Shown here: in pieces, positions 45,596 to 57,551 of the stretch
Position numbering within the stretch: position 1 is the first letter of the stretch
Layout: each line of letters starts with the position of its first letter
Assembly (NCBI GenBank): GCA_039111635.1
Contig: JBCAQO010000005.1
Location: 620,001-684,000, forward strand
Length of the DNA stretch: 64,000 nucleotides
From: Heterobasidion occidentale
Lineage: Eukaryota > Basidiomycota > Agaricomycetes > Russulales > Bondarzewiaceae
Reading direction: 5' to 3'
The notes under the pieces: generated by a model
Told to the model about the DNA's origin: nothing
Seen by the model: the letters and a program-made list of their open reading frames with translations, nothing else
The model's database searches: none
Made by a program: the position numbers and the translations under genes

Positions 45596-48500
45596 ATGCC
45601 TCAGTTTTCCAATCAGGTCATCAGCCTTTCGAGGTCTATATACCAGAAACGAACCGCTCCTGACCAGGTGCCGAAATTCTGCCCAGTGTATTTGATGCAG
45701 CAACTGACGGTCATCATACTTCCATTCGCAGGGAGGCCTATTGACAGGGAAGGATCCCACAGAGTTTAATTCGTCTGACCCCTTGAGGTTATGGATCATC
45801 CAAGTCGGTGAGTGCTCACGACACAGTTAGGAAATGGATCCGCCACCAGTGTGAAGGCATGTGGTATAAAGTTGCTCAATCCAATATCGTCATACTCGTG
45901 CTATCATTCGTGATGAACTTCTAACTGACAGATCTTGGCAATAGGCATTATCATCATTACGACCCAACTTCTCAGCCTTGTCCTGCGTAAGATCAGACAG
46001 CCGAGAGTTATCGCAGAGGTTCTTGGTGGCATTCTTTTAGGTGAGTTACTAGGCCGGTTGACTTTTGCAAACACGGCTCACCATGAAAGTCTGCTTTTCA
46101 ATCAGGTCCCACCGCATTTGGACGCATACCTGGCTTTTCTGAACACATCTTCCCTACGGACTCGTTACCGTACCTGTCTCTCGTGGCTAACATCGGTCTA
46201 TGCCTTTTCCTGTTCCTCGTAGGGCTGGAGATAGACACCGAGATCATTAAACGCAATGCCCGTCTTTCCTTCACCGTCGCTCTGGCGGGCATCGTCATTC
46301 CGTTTGGTCTTGGCGCGGGGCTTGCTGTTCCGCTCTACAAGCACTTCATCGATGCCTCACAAGTCAAGTATACGCATTTTATGCTATTTACTGGAGTCGC
46401 CTATTCGATCACGGCATTCCCGGTTCTCTGCCGTATATTGACAGAGCTCAAGTTGCTTGATACCACCGTGGGTATTGTGGTGTTGTCTGCTGGTGTTGGG
46501 AACGACATCGTCGGCTGGGTGCTCCTGGCGCTGAGCGTTGCCCTCGTGAATGCTGGAAGCGGCCTGACGGCTCTCTGGATCCTGATGGTCTGCGTGGGTT
46601 GGACGCTCTTCCTCCTCTTCCCCGTGAAGAGAATCTTCGCGTGGCTCGCCCGTCGGACCGGCTCTGTCGAAAATGGACCGACGATCTTCTTTATGACTAT
46701 CACGATTTTGGTGCTGTTTGGCTCTGCGTTCTTCACCGACGTCATTGGTGTTCATGCGATTTTCGGTGCGTCTGTGTGTCCAGTCCCGACGACTTGAAAA
46801 GCTTATCGGAAGTCGGTTATAGGTGCTTTCATTGCAGGCTTGGTCGTTCCTCGTGAAGGTGGTTTAGCTATTGCACTGACAGAGAAACTAGAGGATATGG
46901 TCTCGATCATTTTCCTCCCCCTGGTAGGGACTGCAAGTATTCATCATGAGCACTACTAATCACGGTCAAATTAGTACTTTACTCTTTCTGGGCTGTCTAC
47001 CAACCTAGGTCTTCTTGACACGGGTTAGTCGATCTTACAGATCCTAAAACGCGCATATATTGACTTGTTTTGCTCTAGGCGTTATCTGGGGCTTTACCGT
47101 GGCTATATGCGCGCTTGCGTATGTTGGCAAGTTCGGAGGATGCACACTTGCGGCTCGATTTGCTGGATTCAAATGGCGCGAAGCAAGCACGATCGGTGCA
47201 CTGATGAGTTGCAAAGGGTAGGCTCTCATATTGTTCCGTATCACTGTATCATAGTAATCTATTGCCCCTTCAGGCTTATCGAGCTGATCGTTCTCAACGT
47301 CGGTCTTTCTGCGGGGATCTTGACACAGGTTTGTCTTGTATACAGTCGATGTCACATTTGGATACACACTCACTCGTCATCTACAGAGAGTCTTCTCCAT
47401 GTTTGTTCTAGAGGCCCTGCTTCTGACGTTCATGACGACACCTACCGTCACCTTCCTGTATCCTCCGGAAGTGCGCACACGCGTGTCAACCACTGGTGTA
47501 CCCTTCTCCAATGTCCCAGGTGAAGAGAGGGACGCTGAGACCCCTACTACTCCCGAGTTCCCCAGCGATAACGATTGGAAGAGGCGTTTCATGATTGTAC
47601 TCGACAAGATCGAGCATCTGCCGGGCATGATGGCGCTCACGCAGCTAATTCAACCCCCTCCACCCGAGTATCCTGGAAAAGCCTCCATCAACTCCTCGCA
47701 AGCGCTTAGCGCTATGAAGGCCGTCGCAGCTCATCCTAACAATATTCATATCGACGCATTACGTTTGATTGAACTGTCTGACCGTACTTCTGCTGTCATG
47801 AAGTCCTCGGTTGCAGATTCTCTGATCCTCACGGACCCGCTTCTGGGCATCTTCCGCACGTTCGGTGAACTTCACGATTTGCCCGTCAATCCTTCGCTTT
47901 CGATCGTCCCCTATGATGCCCTCGCCGCGAGTGTCGTTGAACATGCGCGCGCGAACGGCGCCCAGCTTGTTCTCGTACCTTGGCTTCCACCTTCCGGATC
48001 TGCCGACGCTGCGGCTGACTTTCCCACGACTCCTCGTGTAGGAGGCCACGACTGGAATCCTTTTGAAGTCCTCTTCCGCACCAACGGAGCTGAGCGCTCC
48101 GCCTCTGTCCTTCACTCACACTTCATCCGTGGGGTCTTCGCTCAAGCCCAGACCGACGTCGCGCTCTTCGTTGACCGTGGTCTCACGGCCGGCGCGCGTC
48201 AGCACCTATTTCTCCCTTTCTTTGGCGGTCCCGATGATCGGCTCGCTTTGCAATTTGTCGTGCAGCTCTGCTCAAGCTCCAGAATCTGTGCGACGGTCAT
48301 CAAGGTTACGAAGAGAGATATCGATCCAGAGGACACCCCTGAGAGACCGGCGAGTGCGCACATCAACGGTGAGAAAGCGTACGACGAGGGAGAGGAGAAC
48401 GCAAGGGCGAATGGACTGACTATCGCCTCGGTGCGTGTGCTCTTTAATTGGTCTTGATGTTTCCTTGTTTAACAATAATTATCCTCGTAGATGACTGGCT

Positions 48501-48934
48501 TCCCCGATACCGTCTACGGCAACGCGACGACCCAGACACGCATGCAATCCGAGACTGCAGACAGCATCGTCTGGTCTCGCTACGCATCGCGCGAAGCTCG
48601 TCAGACACAGGATACCAGGCTCTCGTCCGCGCTCGCGCGCATCGACTTCCAGGAAGTCCGGACGCCCCTGCCTCTCCACACCATAATCCAGCACGCGAAC
48701 AGGATCTTTGACACGGCCGCGGTCGAGCGCACGAGGCTGCTGATCGTCGCCGGTCGCTCGCGGCGACTGGCGGTCGAGAACCACCACGCGGAGTTGAAGG
48801 AGCTGATGCAGGAGCACGGCGCGGTCGGTTCGGAGGTGAAGAAGACCGTGGGGGACGTCGCGACTGCCTTTGTCGTGTCGGGGTGCAATGCGGGGCTGAT
48901 CGTCATGCAAGCTTCTAGCACGTCTGTGGATTGA
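45596..48934 (+). CDS. KHA1: K+/H+ antiporter, CPA2 family (KHA1 type)
   Basis: Ten exons fit without frame error, 894 residues: 45596-45616, 45732-45807, 45945-46040, 46106-46765, 46823-46923, 46975-47023, 47079-47217, 47274-47328, 47387-48430, 48491-48934. The start MPQFSNQ-GGLLTGKDPTEF fits the family. About twelve membrane segments follow, with TTQLLSLVLRKIRQP, EVLGGILLGPTAFGRIPGF, NIGLCLFLFLVGLEID, GVAYSITAFPVLCRIL, AGVGNDIVGWVLLALSVAL (the ND pair is the ion-binding aspartate region) and YFTLSGLSTNLGLL. The cytoplasmic C-terminal 450 residues resemble the nucleotide-binding tail of KHA1/CHX exchangers. Yeast Kha1 is a Golgi-type exchanger affecting pH and potassium. The assignment is strong; substrate is inferred from the family. 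Confidence 0.93.
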
Positions 48935-49782
48935 GATGGGTCGCTCGTCGCGTGTACGGACGGCCTCCGCACTTCCGCTTCTTTCTGCTTCTCATCATTG
49001 CCTTCGTTTCTCATGTTACGACATCCCTCACGAGCTGTTATGTGTTCCCATATTCCCATCCTCGCATCTGGATACCCACCATCATATCAATATCCATGCA
49101 CGATACATCTTTGAGTACACCTTCCACTGTTTACTGTGTATTATTAATCTGCTATTCATGGTCGCTGATCCTTGAGTGGTCTATGTTTTCATCGCAGCAA
49201 GAGGGAAGGTAGAATGAGACGCAAGCGCGTGACCGTCGTAGGCAGCTCACCTTGGACGGTTTTCAGTTCTTCGAATTTTGTCGAGACATGCATCACGCCA
49301 TTTGATCGATGACGCGATTGTAGCACGCTGAGTCAAAGGTGCATGGACAGTCTGCGTCGAGGTGCATTCGCATTCTCTTAAGTTTAGGATCAAGATCGCG
49401 GAAACAGAGAGGCATCGTGCTGGAAGACCAGCTTGGTCGATCGACCATCAGGCAGCGTCCCTGGAACAAAAGTAGATTCAGCTCGTGCCCGTCCGAGTTC
49501 TACCACGCGCCGGGAGCCATTTGATAGCACCAGTATAGACGCCCACTTTCAACGTGGCCAGTGGGTGTTTCGATCAGTTTGGTGGAAAAAAATGCCACGA
49601 AGCGCCACGACAAACTCACGACAATCAACCCACTAAAGCCACATTTCGCTAACGTAGCCGATTCGGAGATGCATAGGCCATTCATCATTTAGGGATCATC
49701 GGAGGAAGCAAAGAGGAAAGTATATGTCCAGGAAAGAATAAAGTACAGAGAAGGCTGGAGAGACGAGAGGAGGTCACCAAAA
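48935..49782. other. Intergenic stretch between antiporter and NOP58 genes
   Basis: 3' flanks of two converging genes. No gene or repeat could be supported. Confidence 0.5.
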
Positions 49783-51670
49783 TCACTCCTTGCTCTTCTT
49801 CTCTTTCTTCTCTTTTTTCTCTTTCTTTTCTTTCTTTTCTTTTTTCGACGGTTTGCCCTGAAGCGCCAGCGCGAACCAGACGCGTCAGTTAAGCTCCAAC
49901 CAAGACGTAAACACGCGAGCAGTAAGGCTCACCTCCGCATCGTCCCTCTCCTTGTGCTCCTTCTTCTTCTCCTTCTTGAGCGCTTTCTTCTCCTCCTTCG
50001 ACAACTTCACCTTCTTCACAGGCTCTCCGTCGTCCTCGTCCACGTCCATATCATCGCTCTTCCGCTTCCGCTTCTTATCCTTCTTCGACGGTTCTGCCTC
50101 GATGAGGGGCAGTACAGGCTCTGCGACGTCGGCCGCGTCGACCTCTTCGTCATCGTCGTCCAATGCAAGCTGATCGAGGACCTTGCGGATCGCATCCGCG
50201 TTCTTCGATGGCGGAGCACCAGTCTCGAAAAAGTTGAGACGCTCTTCGACCTGCTGGCGCAGGGCATCGCCAAACTTAGCTGTGGGTACGTCTGCGCGCA
50301 GTGGGTGCGTGTTGGTCAGGTGTCCAACATAGATGCACGCGGGTAAGGGCAGGACATACCAGAGAAGCAATCTATCCGTGAGGCGATCGAGCACTTGTTG
50401 GCCAAGAAGCGGGAGATGCGGCCTTTATGTTTAGGACCTGCGCGGCCGATAAACGACGAATGATAGATGAGGCCGTACTGCGATAGCGGACAAGATTATG
50501 TGAATGAGAGGTTGGGTGAGAGTGATGTTGACGAGGTTAAAGAGATAAGTGCTTGCGAGATAGGACTTACTTTAGGCGTGTTGCCTTTCGTTTTTAGTGC
50601 ACGGAAAAGGGCTTTCTCCGCTCCAAGGATCTGCACTGTGCTAGCAGGGTACTTGCTGAGATTGGTCAAGGAGCCTGCGTGGCTGATTAGTCGAGCGCCT
50701 ATCCGCTCGCCGAGCAAAGCCGTTAAGCTAGGTGCGACGAGGTTCATCTTCTCGGAGAGATACGAGGTGAGTGATTTGCGGTACTCGGCGATGGAGACGA
50801 CGCGCGTAGCGAAGGCGGAGATGTTAAGCATATCGATTTCGGACAGTGATGATCCCATGGAGCCGTTGGCAGCATCGAGAACGTTCTGTGCGCGCGTCGT
50901 ATCGTCGTCAAGGAGGGCAGCGAGCTCAGGCAGCTTTTCTTCTGTGAGGTCTTCCTTCGGGCCAATGAATTTCGCGACGCGTGCGTACTGGTAGTTGTCG
51001 GGGACGATTTTGACGAGCTCGGGGAAGTGGTATCCATACCATTCGCGTATCCGCATGGAAAACAGGTTGACATCCTTGTCGAGCTGATCAAGGAGAGCAA
51101 TTGCCTGGATGATCATGTTGTCAATCCGGTTAACGTTGAACTTCAGCTTGGCGCGCGAATAGGAGTGACCCAGGCCAAGTTGAGCTTTCGTCAGGTCATC
51201 GCCTTGCAGACCTTTGAGGAGCTTGGAGGCATGTAGACGAATACCTCGGATGAGCTCAGCGGTGGATTCAGAAGTATCGCAGCTGATTTGGAGGGCGGAT
51301 TTAATGGAACCGCCGAGGATGGGTTCGGAGACACCGAGGATGACCTTCGACTTTTTGGAGGGTTTCGAGAGGTTCAGTTCGAGGAGCGACTTCAAGTCCT
51401 CGTTGACAATGCCTTGAACATTGTCTCAAACATCAGCTAACCCACTTCTAGTCCTGGAAACTCACCTTCTGAGATGTCATTGGCGTTTTCCAAAGCATGC
51501 CCGGCACTTTTAAATGGTGAAAAGCTCATCAAGGACACCATTTTTCCGAACTTTGCTAAGTCCTTGATGGAATCCTGCGCGGCCTTGGTCATGGCTCCGA
51601 CCTCTTCGTTGAGTTTGACCTCAAATATGGCATATCCAGAGGCAGACTCGAAGAGGATATGGGTCGCCAT
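49783..51670 (-). CDS. NOP58: NOP58, box C/D snoRNP core protein
   Basis: Five exons on the minus strand, 51670-51466, 51412-50571, 50477-50360, 50279-49933 and 49857-49783, encode 528 residues. The N-terminus is [20 protein letters not shown]. The NOSIC region ([21 protein letters not shown] ... [16 protein letters not shown]) is followed by the Nop domain ([52 protein letters not shown]). The last 100 residues are rich in Lys/Glu, ending KKEKKSKE, as in other NOP58 proteins. It binds box C/D snoRNAs together with Nop56, fibrillarin and Snu13 in the nucleolus to direct rRNA 2'-O-methylation. The second exon begins after TTCAAG, a slightly unusual acceptor. No snoRNA with convincing C and D boxes was seen in its introns. 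Confidence 0.95.
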
Positions 51671-53040
51671 TGTCGATAAAACGTCGTCGCCGTCGAGCAC
51701 ATCGCAGCGAACAAGTGCTGGAAACTTTTGAGCCGGCTGTTGCCGGAGCTCCGATTGAACTTCGAGTGGCGTTGTGCAAATTGATCTCCTGCACCCACCT
51801 GCGCCCATAAGTCGCGGCTGCACATAGTGCACATACTACCACTTGGATAATTGCAGTGGTCGGTATTGTATCCGGAACGCATTATTGCTTCTATCTTATC
51901 CGGGCGTATTTGAGGATAACTATGTTCATCACATGGGCCAACCATAGCACAGCTCCTGCTCAAATCCTAAGATTGCCACGATTATGGCTCTGGCGCCGCA
52001 CTCCAGCACCTCTCTGTTTACGTGCGGCGCGTTCATTTGTCGGGTTTCTTAACGATGGGACGGTCACCGTCATCGCCTCCAGTCGCCCTCTTATCCCCCT
52101 GGCCCGATTTCTATGCATATGGCCTGAAGCCTGGGCACCGGCACTACTCAGGTCAGCTGAAGTCGCTGAGGATTGTCCTCGCGAAGAATAATTGCGAGAA
52201 TGATTGGTAGATTGAGCATCCTAGCGATCCTCGCAAGACAAAAAAGGCATGACAAAACCCAATACCCCATCATAACTAAGCGCCTTGCAGTGCAAGAGCG
52301 AGCTGTCAAAGCGTTACTATCTCCCCATCCAGTCTGAGAACTCCGACAACAAGCGCCAAAAAACCAAAGACATATCTCGAAGTGAGGTGGGAGCTCAAGC
52401 GGAATGTCGGCAGGTCGGCATCTATGGCGTTTCTTTCGACACTACCCTTCTATCGCTCCGAAAGGGCGCCAGGAAAACATGTCGGATGACTTTCGATATC
52501 TGTCCCGGGCCTTCTAACATCGAGTGCCGGTTTATCGTCCGCAGAGGGTTTGACTTGAAGGATCGATCTCTGCCGTGCGCAGGGCCTTCGCGTGCGGAGC
52601 AGCCGAATGCTGCTCGTCAGCGCGTTTTGTCAGTCAAGTGACAGCGTCTTGGACCAGAAGAAGAGTGAGTATATTGCGGAAGACCTTCCCGTACGATTGG
52701 TGCTCTGTGTCCAATGGACATGCGGACTGTGTAAAGAAGGAGCCTTGCGCTCTGCCCCGGCGCCTCGTGTAAAACTCGAGGTTATATCTCGCCTGTCGTC
52801 TTCCTGTTCCCCTCCCCCACGCCCCTCTGGTCTGTCCCTCATCGTGTTCTTATAGTTGGACGCAAGTTGACTACGGGGGCCTTTGGGCCTACCAGGTTCC
52901 TTCAGTCCTTCACCTCTTCTCGATCTCTCCTTGAGACCAGGTAGCATATGTTCCGCACTAAGCTACGCGCTATCAGATTGCTCACTGACTCGCTCCCCGC
53001 GCAGGTCTTTCGCGTCATTCGCCCCTGTCTTGTCTGAACC
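51671..53040. other. Divergent intergenic region, NOP58 and DUF6699 genes
   Basis: Contains the promoter of NOP58 on the left and the 5' leader of the DUF6699 gene on the right. An open frame at 52285-52641 lacks an ATG start and any recognisable domain, so I do not call it. Confidence 0.45.
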
Positions 53041-54125
53041 ATGCCATCCTTCATGGACAGACTATATTCGCGAAGGAAACACGACTCAATCGTCTTGACG
53101 CCGCAGGCACCACGGATTCAGAGGATCCCGCTGCCTGACGTGGGGGGAGATATGCTCATGACCTCACGACCAGCTATGGAAAACGTCCCACCACCCCCAA
53201 AGCACCGCCATCACCATCGTCCATCAGTGGACGAAGGATACAGCACGTCACCGGAAGCTTCGACGAGCTCCAGGCGTCCATCGAATGCATCTCGGACCCC
53301 ACAAGCGCAACCTATGAAGGGTATCTTGAAGCACGGTATGTGTACGAAGTCGTCATCGTCCGGCCGGTGCTCACTGGAGGCAATAGTGGAGACGCCTATC
53401 GTGCACATCGCGCACATCCAAACCGACGGGTACACTTCTAGCCCAGAGAAGAATGTCACGTCCCGATATGTTCCATCTCGAGGTCAGCGCTCCAGGCTGC
53501 CATCACAGCCTCCGCCCGTCTCGCCGCGTATGTCGACTTCCGTCAGCCTTCGTCGAAATCTTGAGCACTCACCTTAGTAACAGCGTCAATAACCCCTCCT
53601 GTCAGCCTCCACTGGTCTCTGCTGCCGTATGATCACCACGTATCCAAGTCTCGACTTGTGTTCGACGCCAGAATCCCTATTCGGAACATCAGCTTCCTGA
53701 ATACATGGCCACCTCGTCCACTCACCACCGTCGAACGCGAAAAGCCTGCCGCAAATCCGCCATTAACAGAGATGGTGATCTGCTGCAAGGCCGCTCCCGA
53801 GTGGCCGGTCAACATCTCGCGCCCCACCGGAATTCGGTGCATCGACGTCTGGGAAGCTATCCGTGAGACTTTCGATCTCGTCGTCACGAGCGCTGAGCGA
53901 AACAAATGGGCGAGTCGCGTTCAGTCCGGCCAACCGGCGTTCCGCGAACGTTGCCGCATCACTCACGCGCCACAGACGGAGGGTATGCGAAGGGTAGACC
54001 TTCTCTGCGGCAACGTAATGTTCTTTGGTTTGGAGTGGACCCCGCCAAATGAGAAATATCCGGAAGGTTCGTGGTTGATGAGGATGGGCCCGCCACTCGT
54101 CGAACCACAGAAGGTCACACCATAA
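53041..54125 (+). CDS. DUF6699 domain protein
   Basis: Two exons, 53041-53527 and 53578-54125, separated by a 50-bp intron (GTATGT to CCTTAG), encode 344 residues. The first 170 residues are low-complexity, rich in Ser, Pro and His (KHRHHHRPSVDEGYS) with the frequent family motif KGILKHG. The second part is the DUF6699 fold: SITPPVSLHWSLLPYD, RNISFLNTWPPRP, EWPVNISRPTGIRCIDVWEA, RVDLLCGNVMFFGLEW. DUF6699 proteins are expanded in mushroom-forming fungi and have no known function. The stop is TAA at 54123-54125. Confidence 0.82.
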
Positions 54126-56036
54126 CACTCTTTTGGTGAGTACATCGTTATATGTTCAGATGCTATCGCTTACCGTGTGCACTGTTGACTGTTTGTTGCG
54201 CAGGGCCGGACCCCTACTCAACAATTTTATGACCCACCCCATTCATTTTTCGCACGTTGATTTGCCTGCAGGACATCAGTATCGCACACACCCACTTTCA
54301 CCCCCCCCCCCTCATCAGCTGCTTCCTCTGTAACAATTGTAATAGTTCCCCTGCGATGCCATCGCCGTCTCCGAAGGGTGAGGGCGACTTCGCTTTATAC
54401 TTCTCCCATTTCTGAATTCAATGACGGCTTCGCACCACGTAGCTGTAGCCAAAGATGTACTTCACTTGTACCTCACCTATACCTCACCTGTCATATGTTC
54501 CTCAGTCTATTAGTAGGGTAATCCATATTCTCCGCATGCACAAATGTTTCAGTGGCGACGAGAGATGTAGAGCTGCATCTAATCTTCTGCGACAAGCGAT
54601 GAGAAGCGCGAAAAGGTATCTAACCGACTGTCTCGAAACATGAGTTAGCCTGCTGATGACCTTCGTCTATTAGCTTCGTCTAGAGATCTTGCCTACCCTC
54701 TCTATCAAACACGATGCCTGCTGTCTAGGGCGTCCAGACGATCGATTATGGGTCCACTGAATTCACGAGGTATGGGAGGCCGATCATCAAGGTGCCGGTG
54801 CAATATGCAGCCAGGAGCAAACGGGACGATAGCGTGGAAGCGTGAGTTTGAAACAACGGCGCACAGAGTGCCAATCGGGGCAAGGAAAGCGTCATGTGTG
54901 AGCAAGGGAAGGCCTCGCTGCAAATGAGGACCATATCAGACAGATCGCGCAACTCAGACAGAAGGAATGCGGGGTAGTGCGTTTGGAGTTCGTATCGGGC
55001 CGACGCATCCCAACCGCTGTCGGGCTCAGTGTGTGCTGCGATCGAGGATCCAGACTATGCTGCCCGCACGCGACGACGACGCCCATGGAGTTTGTCGTGC
55101 GAGCTTCCCTGCGCCACCCACACTTGCGGGTATATGTACGAATTCGCCATGGCGCAAGGGACATCATACCACGGTGAAGCCAACCGTGGAGCATCACGCT
55201 ACACTGCGCGTAGACTGGAGGTCGACAGGATAATTGGTATGTGAATCAGCGCCAGCTGACCCTGCGGTCATCGATGAGACAAGAGATATAACACACCGTG
55301 TGTCTGGCCGAGGTCTCGCCGAGCAGAGTATTATGAGAGAGAACAGGAACAGTGGAGCCGTGAGCGGTGAGATAGAAGCGGATGCTCAATCGGAAGCAGA
55401 TTTAGGAAAGCGCAGATATGACGTCCTGCCTCATGTCCGACCAACAAGACGAGAAGTGGACGGAGATTGACAACTCGACGTACCTCCCTTTGACATATCA
55501 AGACCTCCAGGTATCTCCTCCAGACCAACCCTTTTCTAACACCCGCGTAGCGCACGATGAAGGCCGAGGCCGTTCTCGTCGTCAGGCTCATCATCGACGA
55601 TGCCACGGACTGGAGTAGGTGAGTCAAGAGTAAGGCTCGAGCACAAGGTCCCGTGATGAGCTGCCCAGACCACTGAAGGCGCCAGGCGCCATAGCCCATG
55701 ATTGTGATCATCGGGATGATGTTGGTCCTTGGTGATACAAGTCCCTGAGAAAGGTGGCTTCGAAACAAATCAGCTGAACATGGCTGCCTCACAGTTGATC
55801 GAGAATGGTATCAACAATACTGCTGTTCTTCAAGGGAAAAAAACTACGCGATGGACGCTCGCAGGCTTCAAAAAGAAATTCTGTGTATGAGGTGGAGAAA
55901 TCGAACAATGCAGTTGACCGGCAAAGCCCGGATTCTCGGGATCTGCCGACTGTATAAATGATTTCGACTGTAGGTACGGTGGCCCACCACAACTAGCACA
56001 ACCTCAACCATCATAGACCTCATAATCATCAACCAC
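54126..56036. other. Intergenic stretch of 1.9 kb
   Basis: No gene could be supported. A ten-base C run lies at 54301-54310. A TATA box at 55954-55959 belongs to the next gene. Confidence 0.45.
55954..55960 (+). promoter_or_regulatory. TATA box of the H3-tail repeat gene
   Basis: TATAAAT lies 83 bp upstream of the ATG at 56037, a normal distance for a fungal gene with a short leader. Confidence 0.55.
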
Positions 56037-57100
56037 ATGGTTCGTACACAAATAGCCCGTAAGACAACAGGTGGTAAAAAACCTGGACGCTCTGTACGTT
56101 CATCAATGTGTCGCCTATAATGAGCCACCCTAATTTCTACCTATTTTCGAGGTCTCGTCAGCCACTCCTTCCAGGCATCAATCCGTAAGACAATTGACGA
56201 AATCACTTTCTACTGAGTTAACGACAATTTACAGATTAGTGTCCCACCGCCACAGCCAATGGTACGGCTCAATCAAATTTTTGAAATTGGATCGTAACTT
56301 CATGAACCCCGACCTTAGTACTATGCAACTGAAGATCTCAATGAGTTAAACAACGTTCGTGAATCTCATCTGATGTGGTGCAGAAATCTCCCTGCTGAAC
56401 TCTGACCGGAACTTATAGCTAGATTCCACAAACAAAGTCCAAGACAATCATTCTATCTTCCGCAACTTTACCCCTCGCACTAAACAGACAGCCAGGAAGA
56501 CCACTGGGGGAAGAGCGCCCAGGAGACAGGTACGAGTTTCACTGAACTTGCCTTGGCACATCATATTCTAAGAGTGAGATTATCGATGCAGCCTCAGTCC
56601 TCAAATAGCAGTCTACCGCCACTCGTACGTCACATTTAAGACCCTTGCTTTGGCGGTGAAAAACTACTATGGCAGAATAGTCAAATATGTTGTCACCCTC
56701 CCTTGAGGCTCTCGAACCGTTCCGTAATCAACCGTTCTTGAGCAGTGGCGAGGATTCGACCCCGTCGACTTCTAAGCCTAGAGACAACCAAACCGCGCGT
56801 AAATCCACAGGGAGCAAGCCACCTCGACCCAAGGTGAAACCTTGTTATATTTTATAAACGGCGCCACTGATAATTGGGTTGTCAGCCTGCCGTTATACAC
56901 ACCGCTCCTGCCCCGCCTGTACGCGAAAACTCTCTCAGCTCACATTTCTCTATTCTCACTCTTTCCAGCCGAATGCCCCAATTACATCTTCTTGGGATGC
57001 AGAGACGCCTTTCAACCAGCCCAGAAGGCCTCGTCTGACGCAGACTGCACGCAAGAGTACAGGAGGAGCCCCACCGCGGCGCAAGGCAAGTCATGATTAG
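56037..57100 (+). CDS. Protein with four histone H3 tail-like motifs
   Basis: Nine exons join without a frame error and all introns are phase 0: 56037-56093, 56152-56184, 56235-56261, 56319-56354, 56419-56529, 56592-56624, 56681-56833, 56886-56918, 56969-57100. They encode 204 residues. Exons 1, 5, 7 and 9 each contain an H3 tail copy: RTQIARKTTGGKKPGR, RTKQTARKTTGGRAPRRQ, RDNQTARKSTGSKPPRPK and RLTQTARKSTGGAPPRRK. All keep H3 Arg2, Gln5, Ala7-Arg8-Lys9, Ser/Thr10, Thr11, Gly12 and Pro16; only the second keeps Lys4. Tail exons 1, 5 and 7 end at about H3 residue 19. Linkers are Ser/Pro-rich, and three exons are exactly 11 codons long. There is no histone fold. I know of no named family. Binding to readers or writers of H3 Lys9 marks is an inference from the motif. 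Confidence 0.8.
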
Positions 57101-57551
57101 TGTCTGCGGTATTCAACGCCGGTTCAAATGTCGGAATCTATGCCTTCGAACCAGAGTTGCATGTACGAGCGGGACGGTCTGGCACATAGACTGTGTGTAT
57201 GTATAGTTGATATAGGAAATGGAATATACTTATCTACACGCTCTCAAGATCAGACATTATCAAGTCAGTTAAAAGCAGTAGATTTTCCACGTTGAAGCTA
57301 AGATAAATCAAGCCAGGAGTTACAGCCTGAGGTCGTACTACAAACGTCCTTGGAACAAGCAACAAGCATAGAAGATGGTCTTTTCTTCCGTAATGAACAC
57401 CAAGCATAGTTTGCATTGAGACACCAAATCCACGAGGCAAACACTAGTAACATCTCGCACGCCGCAGACTTCGCTACTATCGTACAGCGCGGAAACAAAA
57501 CAATTTTGAGAGGCCTTTGAAAACATAGACCAACCTCAGAATTAGCAGCAA
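57101..57551. other. Short spacer between converging genes
   Basis: 3' flanks of the H3-tail repeat gene and the DM9/vWA gene. Nothing else seen. Confidence 0.5.

Noticed and set aside
49783..49857. Low-complexity CTT/TTC repeat as a microsatellite
   Set aside because: It encodes the Lys/Glu tail of NOP58 and is explained as coding sequence.
56037..57100. A normal but degraded histone H3 gene
   Set aside because: None of the H3 fold is present, only the tail, four times. The frame is intact through nine exons, which decay would not give.
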